Positions 16,872 to 25,652 of a stretch of DNA of 64,000 bases are shown piece by piece; the stretch's first letter is position 1; every line of letters starts with the position of its first letter. The notes under the pieces are model-generated. The model was not told the origin of the DNA, made no database searches, and was given only the letters and a program-made list of their open reading frames with translations. The stretch comes from Nocardioides pantholopis. GTDB lineage: Bacteria; Actinomycetota; Actinomycetes; Propionibacteriales; Nocardioidaceae. The translations under genes and the position numbers were made by a program. The DNA lies in the NCBI RefSeq assembly GCF_003710085.1, contig NZ_CP033324.1, positions 744,001 to 808,000 of the forward strand, given 5' to 3'.

Positions 16872-18423
16872 GGCCGGGCTCGGAGGCCTCCGCACGCTCG
16901 ACGGCCGGGCGCCGCGGGCCGGGCCGGTCCGCGTCGACGATCACGCAGCCCAGCACTGTCACGCCGGCGGACTCCGCCCAGACCAGGGCCCGGGTGACGT
17001 CGTGCCGGGTGGTCCGGCCGGGCACCACGACCGGGATCCAGTAGCGGCAGGCGCTGACCATCGACCGGCCGTCGGTGGTGGTCCCGGCCGGGCAGTCGAC
17101 GACCACCCAGGAGTAGGACGCGGCGGCGTCGTCGAGCAGCCTGGTCATCCGGGAGCTGGCGTAGAGCCGGGCCGCGGCGTCCGGGTCGCGGCCCGCGCCG
17201 AGGTAGCTGACCTCCTCCCCGCCCGGTGCGACGACAGCCGCGAGCGAGCGGCTGCGCAGCAGGATCTCGGAGAGCCCGTCGCGGACCGGACCGTTCCCGC
17301 GCCGCCCGTCGATGAGCAGCGTGGACTCCGAGTCCTGGGAGAGCACGTCGGCGAGCTCCAGGGAGAGCCGGCGGGCGCCGTCGGTGCCGCCGAGGGCGGC
17401 GACCGCGATCGTGCGCGGGGGCTCGGCACGCCGGGACACCAGGTTCGCGGCCGCTCGCGCGGCCTCCGACGGCCCGGCCGGCCCCGACGGCCCCGCCTCG
17501 GCGGCGTGGCCGCGGTGGTCGGCGACGACGACCAGCCCGAGCGCCTCGACGTCCTCGACCGTGCGCACCAGGCCGGCGCGCTGCTCGCGCAGCCGCCCGA
17601 GGCCGAGCCCGGCCAGCAGCCCGAGCAGCCCGCCGGCGGCGCCGCCGAGCCAGGTCGGCACCGGGAGCCCGCTGGCGCGGGCCGCGGGCGCCGTGATCAC
17701 CCGGCCGGGGCTGGTGGCCGCCGCGCTCAGGGCCGCCGACTGCAGGCGCAGGTTCAGCAGCTGGCCGCCGATCGCGCGGACCTCCGGGTCCTGGTTGCCG
17801 GCGTCGGTCGCCCGCAGCTCGTCCAGCTGGCCGGTGAGCTCCTGGATCCGCTCCTCGAGGCGGCCCCGCTCGCTGTCCAGCCGGGTGTCGCGCTGCGCGG
17901 AGCGATGCTCCAGGTAGCTGGCCGCGAACAGCGCGGCCACCTCGCCGGCGCGGTCGGCGTCCTCGGCGCTGAAGGTCAGCTCGAGGACCTGGGTGTTCGG
18001 GACCACGCTGACGCTGAGCCCGGACTCCAGACCGCTGCGGCCGGTGCTTCCGGGGAGCTGCTGGGCGACGGCCGCGACGACCGCGTCGGAGCGCGCGACC
18101 TGGGCCTCGGTCTCGAGGTTGACCAGGTCGCTGCCCTGGGTGGTGGGGCTGTACGGGTTGCCGTCCAGCGGGTGGATCAGCAGCGAGGCGGTGGCCCGGT
18201 AGCCGCTCGGGAGGAGGCCGGGCAGCAGCAGCCCGGCCAGCAGCCCCAGGAGCAGCCCGGCGACGGCCAGCCACGGGTGCCAGCCCGCCGCGGCCGCGCG
18301 GGTGCGCCGGCGCAGCGAGGCGGGGGCGGGGCCGGGGGCGGGCTGGGCCGGCTGGGCCGGCTGGGCCGCGTCCGGGGGGAGGTCGGCGCCCGGCGGCTCG
18401 GCAGCTGACGTGCGTTGGCTCAT
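16864..18423 (-). CDS. Wzz/BY-kinase-like chain-length protein with degenerate P-loop
   Basis: 519 residues: an N-terminal membrane helix (LAVAGLLLGLLAGLLLPGLL), a periplasm-facing Wzz domain with a coiled-coil-rich centre (DSERGRLEERIQELTGQLDELRA), a second helix (LGGAAGGLLGLLAGLGLG), and a C-terminal Mrp/BY-kinase-like domain. The Walker A position reads ALGGTDGARRLSLELA, without the Lys and Ser/Thr that bind ATP. The Walker B-like YSWVVVDCPAG remains. The C-terminus has no tyrosine cluster. I infer a structural co-polymerase that has lost kinase activity. It overlaps both neighbours (ATGA). Confidence 0.8.
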   Translation of the reverse strand: MSQRTSAAEPPGADLPPDAAQPAQPAQPAPGPAPASLRRRTRAAAAGWHPWLAVAGLLLGLLAGLLLPGLLPSGYRATASLLIHPLDGNPYSPTTQGSDLVNLETEAQVARSDAVVAAVAQQLPGSTGRSGLESGLSVSVVPNTQVLELTFSAEDADRAGEVAALFAASYLEHRSAQRDTRLDSERGRLEERIQELTGQLDELRATDAGNQDPEVRAIGGQLLNLRLQSAALSAAATSPGRVITAPAARASGLPVPTWLGGAAGGLLGLLAGLGLGRLREQRAGLVRTVEDVEALGLVVVADHRGHAAEAGPSGPAGPSEAARAAANLVSRRAEPPRTIAVAALGGTDGARRLSLELADVLSQDSESTLLIDGRRGNGPVRDGLSEILLRSRSLAAVVAPGGEEVSYLGAGRDPDAAARLYASSRMTRLLDDAAASYSWVVVDCPAGTTTDGRSMVSACRYWIPVVVPGRTTRHDVTRALVWAESAGVTVLGCVIVDADRPGPRRPAVERAEASEPGHG

Positions 18424-19220
18424 GGGTGGGTCTGCCTTTCGCGGGGGTCGAGGCGGGCGGGAGCCCCGCCCGAGAGGGGGCCGGCCAGGGTCAGGGCCAG
18501 CAGCAGGCCCAGGCCGAGCCCGGTGGTGACGTGGACGGCGGGGTCCCCGGAGCGGGACGCCACGACCTCGCTGCGGCGCAGCACGGTGCTGGTGGCCTCG
18601 GCGGAGGCGACCGTGCGGTCCAGGCGCCGCTGGAGGAGCACCTGGCTCTCGAACACGGCCGCGGCGTCGGTGCCCTCCTGGATCCGCTCCTGGGCCTGGG
18701 CGGCCAGGACGTTCACGCGGTTGCGCAGCAGCTGCACCTGTTCGGCGCTGAGCGCCAGGGCCCGGTCCTGGACGGCCAGCAGCGCCTCCACCGCGGCGTG
18801 GCCGGCGGCGAGCGCGGTGGCGCGCGACTCGGACCGGAAGCCGATCACCAGCACCCGGCTGGCCGGGCGCGCGGCCAGGGTGAGGCCGGCGCGGACCTGG
18901 TCCGCGGTCAGCCCGGTGATCTCCTGGACCGCATTCACGACCGTGTCGCTGCGGGCGAGCCCGGCCACCGTGTCCAGGGTGACCTCGCGGTCGGCCGCCT
19001 GCTCGGTCTCGCCCGGGACGTAGACCAGCCGCGGGGCGAGAGCGATGCTCGACGTCGCGTGGTAGCTGCGCGGGCCGGTGAGGTGCACGGCCGCCCCGAC
19101 GGCGCCGCCGACCAGGCAGAGCGCCAGGAGCAGGCCCAGGTGCCGGCGCACGTGCGCGACGTAGTGCCCCAGCGTCGGCAGGGCGTCGCCGGGGGACGGG
19201 GCGGTGCGGCCGGTCCTCAT
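18420..19220 (-). CDS. Wzz-type chain-length determinant
   Basis: 266 residues. The ATG at 19220 forms an ATGA overlap with the upstream sulfotransferase stop; a start at 19235 is possible but breaks the pattern seen along the operon. N-terminal helix (LGLLLALCLVGGAVGAAVHL), a Wzz extracytoplasmic domain (YHATSSIALAPRLVYV; VTLDTVAGLARSDTVVNAV), a helical hairpin region, and a C-terminal helix (VTTGLGLGLLLALTLAGPL). It regulates polymer length together with the BY-kinase-like protein encoded next and the polymerase at 21303-22697. Confidence 0.85.
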   Translation of the reverse strand: MRTGRTAPSPGDALPTLGHYVAHVRRHLGLLLALCLVGGAVGAAVHLTGPRSYHATSSIALAPRLVYVPGETEQAADREVTLDTVAGLARSDTVVNAVQEITGLTADQVRAGLTLAARPASRVLVIGFRSESRATALAAGHAAVEALLAVQDRALALSAEQVQLLRNRVNVLAAQAQERIQEGTDAAAVFESQVLLQRRLDRTVASAEATSTVLRRSEVVASRSGDPAVHVTTGLGLGLLLALTLAGPLSGGAPARLDPRERQTHP

Positions 19221-20071
19221 GCCGTCACCCGCCATGCCGGCGGCCGGCCCAGCAGCGCGCCGAGCCGCTCGTCGTGCTCGGCGAAGTGGCGGCGCAGCAG
19301 GTCCCGGGCCGGGTCCGGCATCTCGGACCCAGGACGGGCGTTCCAGCGGTCGAACCGGGCCGGCTGGTGCGGGCGCACCCCGAGGAACGAGGTGACCCGC
19401 TCGTACTGCTCCGCGGGCCGGGCGAAGAACCGCTCGCTCTCCACGACGAGGACGCGCTCGGCGGACAGGCCCGCGACGAACGGCGCGAGCAGGTCGGCGT
19501 ACTCGCCTCGGCGCCGGTAGGCGTGGTGGCGGTGGTTGAAGCTCTGGTGGTCCGGGTCGCGCAGCATCCGGTCGACCTCGCCGTCGAGCCGCTCGTCCTC
19601 CAGCCGCAGGGCGTCGAGGAAGGAGCGCTCCCACTCGAACCCGCGCGCCAGCTCGTGCTTGTACGCCGACCAGGCCCGCTCCACCGGGTCCCGCACCAGC
19701 GCGATCACCTTGACCTGCGGCAGGTCCCGGGCGATCCGGGCAGCCGCCAGCGGGTGCACCATGTAGTAGCCGCTGGCGTCGAAGACCCGGGTCTGCGACC
19801 CGGGACCGCGCACCGGGAAGTGCCCGCGGTACCACCGCTGACCGCGGGAGTAGTTGACGTCGAAGTAGTTCACGCCCTTGTGCAGGTTCGGCCGCCGGAC
19901 CTGCGGGTGGTCCATCAGCGCCCGGAACAGCGACGTGGTGCCGCACCGCTGCCCGCCGATGACCAGGAAGTCCGGGAGCGGGCGCCAGCCGGCGCTGGCC
20001 CGGCCGACCTGGACGGCGGCCCGGCGGCCGGCGACGCGCAGCTCGGCGGGGACGGCGGAGCGGATCGTCAT
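19217..20071 (-). CDS. PAPS-dependent sulfotransferase A
   Basis: 284 residues. Transfers sulfate from 3'-phosphoadenosine 5'-phosphosulfate (PAPS) to a hydroxyl or amine. The 5'-phosphosulfate loop is DFLVIGGQRCGTTSLFRAL and the 3'-phosphate site is VIALVRDPVERAWSAYKHE, both typical of carbohydrate sulfotransferases of the NDST/heparan type. Later motif: RVLVVESERFFARP. The ATG at 20071 overlaps the upstream stop (ATGA). One of three sulfotransferases in this operon, so the polymer is probably sulfated. Confidence 0.9.
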   Translation of the reverse strand: MTIRSAVPAELRVAGRRAAVQVGRASAGWRPLPDFLVIGGQRCGTTSLFRALMDHPQVRRPNLHKGVNYFDVNYSRGQRWYRGHFPVRGPGSQTRVFDASGYYMVHPLAAARIARDLPQVKVIALVRDPVERAWSAYKHELARGFEWERSFLDALRLEDERLDGEVDRMLRDPDHQSFNHRHHAYRRRGEYADLLAPFVAGLSAERVLVVESERFFARPAEQYERVTSFLGVRPHQPARFDRWNARPGSEMPDPARDLLRRHFAEHDERLGALLGRPPAWRVTA

Positions 20072-21306
20072 GGGGACTCCTCGTGCTCGAGCAGGCCGAC
20101 CTGGTCGGTCAGCAGGCGGGCCGCCCACCGCGTCCGGCGCTCGACCGACGCGGTCGGCTCCAGCGCCAGGTCGCGGACGTAGCGGCCGCAGATGTGCAGC
20201 AGGTAGGTGCACAGCAGGGTGCGCGCGAGCGCCGGGTCCACGCCGCACGCCGCGAGCTGCCCGGGCAGGTCGCGCAGCAGGCGCTCCTCGGCGCGGGCGG
20301 GGGCGTCGTGGTCGACGGCCGAGGCGGCGAAGTGGACGGCGTCGAGGCCCTGCGGCACGTCGGTCTCGAACCGCTCCCAGTCCCACGCCTCGACGAGGTC
20401 CCCGGACCGGGCCAGGTTCCAGGGCGTCCAGTCGCCGTGCGCCGCTCCCAGCGGCAGCCGCCGGTCGCCGGCGACCGCGAGGAGCCGCTCGCGCAGCCCC
20501 GCCAGCGCCGGCAGGCCGGGGACGGGCGGGGCGGCGATCCGGTCCGGGGCGAGGATGGCGCTCGCGCCGAGCGGCCGGTCGCGGCGTACGCCGTGGGCCA
20601 TCAGCTCGCGGGTGGCGCGCACCGGGAGGTCGGCCGGGTGCCGCAGGCTGCCCCGGCCGGCGAGCGGGCTGGTGGCCAGCAGCTCCAGCCCGCGCCACCG
20701 TCCGGTTCGCAGGACCCGGGGGACCCGCAGCGAGCGGAGCCCCATCGCGGCCACCGAGGCCAGGGCCCGGGTCTCGGCGCGGACCAGGCCCGTGCTCAGC
20801 GCACCCACGCCGGCCTTGGCGTAGCACAGCGGCTGGCCGGTGCCGTCGAGCAGCACGAGCACCGGCTTCCGGTTGGCCCGGGGCGGGCCGAGGAGCACCC
20901 CGAGGACACAGCGCTCGGGGTCCGCCCCCGCGGGCGCCAGCCAGCGCCGCAGCTCCGCGAGCCCCGGGTCGGCGACCCGGAGCCGGGGCAGCGGCAGCGC
21001 CGCCCCGCGGCGGACCACGGCGGTCGCGGCGGCGCGCGTCACCCGGGCGCGCGGACCGCGCGCCAGCCGCTGCGCGGTGAGCCGGGCCCCGCCGGGGCCG
21101 GCGGGCACCAGCAGGCGGGGCCGGGCGGCCGACGGCAGCACCAGCCAGGCGTCGCCGCGGCCCGGGCGCCGGCTCCACGTCGCCGTGGCCGGGTCCAGGC
21201 GCAGGTCGCCGAGCACTCCGGCGAGCGGTGCCGGAAGGCCGGCGCCGACCTGGCCCGGGCCGGGGTCCGGTGCCCGGTGCGGGGCGAGGTGCAGGCCGCG
21301 GGTCAT
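20068..21306 (-). CDS. APH/choline-kinase-fold protein of unknown substrate
   Basis: 412 residues. The C-terminal half has the phosphotransferase signature: AAHGDWTPWNLARSGDLVEAWDWERF (HGDxxxxN catalytic loop and the DxE metal site). The ATP-lobe is less clear; LLYAK-type Lys may be in LCYAKAGVG. The first 130 residues match nothing I know. It sits inside the sulfotransferase/polymerase operon with 4-base overlaps on both sides, so it probably phosphorylates a sugar, lipid or other small molecule used in the polymer. Antibiotic phosphorylation is unlikely in this context. Confidence 0.65.
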   Translation of the reverse strand: MTRGLHLAPHRAPDPGPGQVGAGLPAPLAGVLGDLRLDPATATWSRRPGRGDAWLVLPSAARPRLLVPAGPGGARLTAQRLARGPRARVTRAAATAVVRRGAALPLPRLRVADPGLAELRRWLAPAGADPERCVLGVLLGPPRANRKPVLVLLDGTGQPLCYAKAGVGALSTGLVRAETRALASVAAMGLRSLRVPRVLRTGRWRGLELLATSPLAGRGSLRHPADLPVRATRELMAHGVRRDRPLGASAILAPDRIAAPPVPGLPALAGLRERLLAVAGDRRLPLGAAHGDWTPWNLARSGDLVEAWDWERFETDVPQGLDAVHFAASAVDHDAPARAEERLLRDLPGQLAACGVDPALARTLLCTYLLHICGRYVRDLALEPTASVERRTRWAARLLTDQVGLLEHEESP

Positions 21307-22697
21307 CGGTGCACCTGCGTCTCGGGGGCGTGCTCGCGGGCGGCGAGGCCCAGCGCGAGCATCGTGATCAGCAGCGGCACGTCGAGGGAGTCGTAGAAGA
21401 GGAAGTAGAACAGGCTGCTGACCAGCACCGTGGAGGCCACCAGCGCCACCGACGTGGGTCGGCGGGCGTTGAGCCACAGGTGCCGGGCCAGGAACCCCAG
21501 CAGCAGCGCGGTGCCGACGATCCCGGTCATGAACACCAGCCCCCACAGGAACCCCTGGGTGCCCAGCGGGGGAGCCGCGCACTGGTGGCAGTCCGCGACA
21601 GTGCTCCCGGCCAGCGACCGGAAGTTGCCCACCATCTGCCGGGTGCTGCCGTAGCCGACGGCGGGGGAGCCCTCCCAGGTCAGCCGGAGCACCTCCGCCA
21701 CGGTGTCCTGGCGGCGGTCGTCGCTGTGCGGGTTGTCCAGCCGCAGCCGCACCAGCTCGCCGAGCCGGGTGCCGGCCAGCACCGCCGCCACGCCGGCCGC
21801 GCCCACGGCCGCGGCGACCAGCGCGCGCAGGTCGCCGGCGAGCACCCGGCGCCCGACCACCCACGCCGCCGCCACGGCCAGCCCCAGCCACAGGCCCCGG
21901 TTGAGCGAGTACACCGCCGGGACCACCGCGGCGAGCAGCACCAGCGGGGCGACGTGGCGCCGCCAGCCGGCCGCCCGGCCGAACCAGGTCGCCACGAAGA
22001 ACGGCAGCAGCACCCCGAACGCGTTGCCCCAGGTGTTCGGATAGGAGTACGGCGCGGTGATCCGGGCCTGGTCGCGCCCCAGGAAGTCCGACTCCAGGGC
22101 GATCCGCGGGTGGAACAGCGCGTTCATGAACTCCCGCTCGGTGAACCCCTGCGGCAGCACCAGCTCGATGGCCGAGGGGAAGTCCACGTGCGGGACGAGC
22201 AGGCCGGCCCACCCACCGGCCACCGTCACCAGGAACAGGTACGCGATCATCCGGCCCAGCCGCTGGGCGCTCAGGTGCCGCCGCGAGGCGTTGAGCACGT
22301 AGAGGCAGGCGATCGTGATCGCGGCGTACCACAGGCCGCGGTAGGCGAAGCCGACCAGCGGGCCCAGCCCGGTCCGGGGCTCGGTGCCGGGCGCGGGGGC
22401 CCAGAGCACCGCCGCGCCGAGCAGCACCCAGACCAGGAACAGCGCGTAGAGGCCGAACGACGCCGGGACCCGCACCGGGCGGGAGGCGGCCAGCTGGGCG
22501 AGCATCGGCACGGCGAGCACGAAGAGGATCACGTGGGAGAGCCCGAGCACCCACCACAGCGGGAAGAGGTAGAAGAACAGCTGCAGCGGCCAGTGCTCGT
22601 CCAGGCGGGCGCGCAGCCGCAGGCCACCCGGGCGCCAGGAGCCGGCCGACGCCCGGAAGGTCGGTGCCCGAGGGGGCTCGCGGGTCAGGACGGCCAC
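21303..22697 (-). CDS. O-antigen ligase/Wzy-type polymerase (first set)
   Basis: 464 residues, about 11 membrane helices, GTG start. Carries the Wzy_C/O-antigen ligase features: a large external loop followed by SLNRGLWLGLAVAAAW and the VGYGSTRQMVGNFRSLAGS segment. Polymerises lipid-linked repeat units outside the membrane. Two bases separate it from sulfotransferase B upstream and it overlaps the APH-fold gene downstream. The external loop holds HQCAAPPLGTQG, with two His/Cys residues that could be functional. Confidence 0.83.
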   Translation of the reverse strand: MAVLTREPPRAPTFRASAGSWRPGGLRLRARLDEHWPLQLFFYLFPLWWVLGLSHVILFVLAVPMLAQLAASRPVRVPASFGLYALFLVWVLLGAAVLWAPAPGTEPRTGLGPLVGFAYRGLWYAAITIACLYVLNASRRHLSAQRLGRMIAYLFLVTVAGGWAGLLVPHVDFPSAIELVLPQGFTEREFMNALFHPRIALESDFLGRDQARITAPYSYPNTWGNAFGVLLPFFVATWFGRAAGWRRHVAPLVLLAAVVPAVYSLNRGLWLGLAVAAAWVVGRRVLAGDLRALVAAAVGAAGVAAVLAGTRLGELVRLRLDNPHSDDRRQDTVAEVLRLTWEGSPAVGYGSTRQMVGNFRSLAGSTVADCHQCAAPPLGTQGFLWGLVFMTGIVGTALLLGFLARHLWLNARRPTSVALVASTVLVSSLFYFLFYDSLDVPLLITMLALGLAAREHAPETQVHR

Positions 22698-22699
22698 GG

Positions 22700-23533
22700 C
22701 TACCAGCCCCAGGACTCGCGCAGCGAGAGCCCGAAGGTGCGCTCCAGGGCGTCGACCTCCGGGCCGAGCGCGGTCCGGACCACTGCCACGTCCCCCGGAT
22801 CCGGCCGGACCGCGCTGCGGTCGATCGGCTGGTACAGGGCGCGCTGCACGAGCGCGGAGCGCTTGACCCGCCCGACCAGGCGGGCGCCGTCGTGCTCGCG
22901 GACCCAGTCGGCGCCGCGGCGCGCGACCGAGGCCACCCGCAGCGAGCGGGCCCGGGCGGCCGGCAGCCGGGCGGCGAGGTCCCGGGCGGCCAGCGGCAGC
23001 CGGGCGACGTCGAGGAAGTCGGTGACCGAGTCGAGGAAGGACTGGGGGTCGGCGCTCAGGTCGTCGAAGAGGGCCACATGGACCAGCTCGCGCGGGAACC
23101 GCTGCAGGAAGCGGTCCAGCCCGGTGGCGTAGCGGCCGTGCTCGAGCAGCTCGGGGTGGCTGCGCAGCGCCGCGGCGAACGTGTCCGGACCGATGCCGTG
23201 CTTGCGCATGTAGAGGTAGGAGGACCAGGCCCGCTCGACCGGGTCGCGCAGCGAGACCATCACCCGGACCGGACCGAGGGTGTCGTGGATCCGCTCCGCG
23301 GCCCGGGGATGGAACAGGTAGTCCTGGCAGATCTCGCCGACGACCCGCTCGGCCCGCGCGTCGCGGAACTGGTCGGCGTACCAGGCCAGGCCGCGGTCGT
23401 AGTAGCGGTCGAAGAAGTAGAGGTCCTTGGCCGGGGTCAGGTAGACGTCGGGGTGCTTGAGCAGCACCTCGTGCAGCCAGGAGGAGCCCGCCTTGTCCGG
23501 GCCCACGTAGAGGAAGTTCGGCAGCCGGCTCAC
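22700..23533 (-). CDS. PAPS-dependent sulfotransferase B
   Basis: 277 residues from a GTG in a GTGA overlap. Motifs: NFLYVGPDKAGSSWLHEVL (5'-phosphosulfate loop; the usual Thr positions read AGSS) and VMVSLRDPVERAWSSYLYM (3'-phosphate site). The WYADQF-type segment is typical of NDST-like carbohydrate sulfotransferases. Different enough from sulfotransferases A and C that a different acceptor position is likely. Confidence 0.88.
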   Translation of the reverse strand: MSRLPNFLYVGPDKAGSSWLHEVLLKHPDVYLTPAKDLYFFDRYYDRGLAWYADQFRDARAERVVGEICQDYLFHPRAAERIHDTLGPVRVMVSLRDPVERAWSSYLYMRKHGIGPDTFAAALRSHPELLEHGRYATGLDRFLQRFPRELVHVALFDDLSADPQSFLDSVTDFLDVARLPLAARDLAARLPAARARSLRVASVARRGADWVREHDGARLVGRVKRSALVQRALYQPIDRSAVRPDPGDVAVVRTALGPEVDALERTFGLSLRESWGW

Positions 23534-24498
23534 GACAGGCCCCTGCCCAGCCGGCGGGCCGCGGCGAGCATCCGGCCGGGCTCGAGCCCCGGCCCGGCCG
23601 CCGCGAGGGCGAGCCACGCGTGCGGGGCGGCCGGATAGCGACCCAGGGCCCGGGCGGCGAGCCGGGCCGCGTGCCGGCGCTCGCCCGCGGCCGCCCGGGC
23701 GTAGGCGATCTGTCCGAGGACCCGCGCGTGCCCGCGGCGGCGGCCGCGCAGGTCCGGGTGCTTGTCCAGCAGGTACTCCAGGGCCGCGGCGGTGTTGCGG
23801 GAGCGGTCCCGGAACCAGGACGGCACGTCCTTGCGGATGTCGGCGAGGACCTCCTGCACCGCCCCGACCGAGCCGACCCGGCCCGCCCGCAGCAGCCAGT
23901 CGTAGTCCTCGCCGTAGCCGTGCGGGAGCGCCTCGTCGTACAGCCCGGCCTTGGCGAAGGCGGAGCGGCGCATCATCAGCGTGCTGCTGTGCAGCTCCTT
24001 GACCCGGTTGACCAGCAGCCGCTCGTAGGGGACCACTGGCTGCCGGGCGGGCCACTCGACGGTGCGGTCGGGTCCCATCAGCAGCCGGATGCCGGCACCC
24101 ACGGCGAGCAGGTCCGGGTCCGCGAGCAGCCGCCCGACCTGGAGCCGGACCTTCGCGGGGTGCCACAGGTCGTCGTCGTCGCAGCTGGCCAGGAACGCGC
24201 CGGCCGAGGCCAGGACCCCGGTGTTGCGGGCCCCGCACAGGCCGCCGGTGCGGGTGTTCGCGAGCACCCGGACCTCCCGGCCGGGGGCCGAGAACCGCGC
24301 CAGCCCGGGGTCCGGCTCCTCGCGGTCGTGGACGACGAGGATCTCCAGGGGGCCGGCGTAGTCCTGGCCGACGATGCTGGCCAGGGTCTCGCCGAGCAGC
24401 TCCGGACGGCCCCGGGTGGGGATCACGACGCTGACCAGCGGGTCGGGGGCCGAGTCGGGAGCCGGGCGGGTCGGGCGAGTCGGATCGGGGTCGCTCAT
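23530..24498 (-). CDS. Family 2 glycosyltransferase
   Basis: 322 residues. GT-A fold: LVSVVIPTRGRPELLGETL start, LCGARNTGV, and the metal-binding DxD region FLASCDDDDLWHP. EDYDWLLRAG is the usual ED catalytic-base motif. The C-terminal 80 residues are Ala/Arg-rich helices. It transfers a sugar to the lipid-linked repeat unit at the inner face of the membrane. ATG at 24498 in an ATGA overlap. Confidence 0.88.
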   Translation of the reverse strand: MSDPDPTRPTRPAPDSAPDPLVSVVIPTRGRPELLGETLASIVGQDYAGPLEILVVHDREEPDPGLARFSAPGREVRVLANTRTGGLCGARNTGVLASAGAFLASCDDDDLWHPAKVRLQVGRLLADPDLLAVGAGIRLLMGPDRTVEWPARQPVVPYERLLVNRVKELHSSTLMMRRSAFAKAGLYDEALPHGYGEDYDWLLRAGRVGSVGAVQEVLADIRKDVPSWFRDRSRNTAAALEYLLDKHPDLRGRRRGHARVLGQIAYARAAAGERRHAARLAARALGRYPAAPHAWLALAAAGPGLEPGRMLAAARRLGRGLS

Positions 24499-25499
24499 GG
24501 CGTGCTCCTGGTCTCGGGGCGGACGGGTGCTGGCCGCACGCCCGTGGGGTAGCCGTAGGCGCCCAGCAGCGGCAGGGTCAGCGCGGTGACGACGGTGCGG
24601 TGCGCCTGCGGCATCGCGGTGCGCCACTGGTCGTCGGCGCGGACGGCGAGGGTCCCGGACCGGAACCGGGACGGGTTGCCGGAGAGCCCGTGGCTGGCGT
24701 CCAGCGTCGCCCGTCCGGCCGCGACCTGGGTCAGGTCCGCGGGGGCCAGCGGCAGGCCCAGCGCGGCCGTGGCGGCCACCAGGCTGCCGACCGGGTCGGC
24801 GACGAAGTCCTCGTAGCGCAGCCGGGCGAACGGGGCGCCGCCGTACCTGGCGACGGCCTCCATCTCCAGCTGCAGGGCCGTCCACTGGACCGCCGCCCGG
24901 TGCACCGGGATCCGCCACATCGCCTCGCCGTCGCGGGAGTGCGGGCGCTCCGTGCGGCGCACCCACGACCAGGCCACGGCGCGGGGGTCGCGCACCACGT
25001 TCAGCACCCGGACGTCGAGCTCCGGCGCGCCGGCGAGCGCCTGGCCCAGGGCCGGGCCCTTCGAGGCGTCGACCACGACGGCGCACCCGGTCACCTCGGC
25101 GACCGCCCGGTAGATCCGCGTGTACGCCGCGCGCAGCTCGCCCAGCGCTGTGCTGTTCCCGGTGCTGCCCTCGGTGCTGGTCCCGGTGCTGGCCCCGCCC
25201 CGGGCGAGCAGCCCCGGCAGGTGCCGCTGCCGGGCCGCGGCCCGGTGCAGCGCGGTCAGCCGCGACAGCACCCCGGGGTCCCAGCCGCCGAAGGCGCGGG
25301 CCCCGACCTCGGACCACAGCGGGCAGGCCGAGAACGGCGTGCCGCAGCCGCAGAGCTCGTCGGCCGGCGCGACCGAGCGGGCCAGGTCGACGAGCTCGCC
25401 GACGTTGGTCCAGCCCGGCGCCGCCCCGAGCGTGCGTTCGATGAGCGTGGACCCGGACCGGCCGAAGCCGCCCAGGTACACGACGGTGGTGCGTGCCAT
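24495..25499 (-). CDS. PAPS-dependent sulfotransferase C (first gene of the nine-gene operon)
   Basis: 334 residues. The 5'-phosphosulfate loop VYLGGFGRSGSTLIERTLG opens the protein and the 3'-phosphate site is NVVRDPRAVAWSWVRR. Closest in style to the Stf0/tyrosyl-type sulfotransferases. A low-complexity insert (GASTGTSTEGSTGNST) sits at about residues 112-127. The ATG at 25499 follows AGGGGGA. No gene lies upstream on this strand until the GH26-like stop at 25759, and operator site 3 lies 100 bases upstream, so this is the operon's first gene. Confidence 0.85.
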   Translation of the reverse strand: MARTTVVYLGGFGRSGSTLIERTLGAAPGWTNVGELVDLARSVAPADELCGCGTPFSACPLWSEVGARAFGGWDPGVLSRLTALHRAAARQRHLPGLLARGGASTGTSTEGSTGNSTALGELRAAYTRIYRAVAEVTGCAVVVDASKGPALGQALAGAPELDVRVLNVVRDPRAVAWSWVRRTERPHSRDGEAMWRIPVHRAAVQWTALQLEMEAVARYGGAPFARLRYEDFVADPVGSLVAATAALGLPLAPADLTQVAAGRATLDASHGLSGNPSRFRSGTLAVRADDQWRTAMPQAHRTVVTALTLPLLGAYGYPTGVRPAPVRPETRSTP

Positions 25500-25598
25500 C
25501 CCCGTGTCCCCCTGGTCGATGCCGCCGAGGGGGCGGCACTTGGTGCTGCTCCAGCGTCGGGCGCTCGGCGGCGGCGTCGCCGCGGGACGGCGCAACGT

Positions 25599-25611
25599 CC
25601 CCAATACGGGG
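25599..25611. promoter_or_regulatory. EPS-locus operator motif, site 3 (bidirectional geometry)
   Basis: Plus strand CCCCAATACGGGG, minus strand CCCCGTATTGGGG. On the minus strand a -10-like GACGCT (25558-25553) starts 47 bases from the motif centre and would drive the nine-gene operon. On the plus strand TAGCGT (25653-25658) starts exactly 48 bases from the centre and would drive transcription toward a GTG at 25717, where no intact gene is found. Confidence 0.6.
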
Positions 25612-25652
25612 TAGTCAGCCGGTCCTGACGGGGGCGCGGCCGTGCTCGTCCC

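Noticed and set aside
20068..21306. Aminoglycoside resistance phosphotransferase
   Set aside because: The fold motifs fit, but the gene is translationally coupled on both sides to polymerase and sulfotransferase genes, which points to a biosynthetic role.
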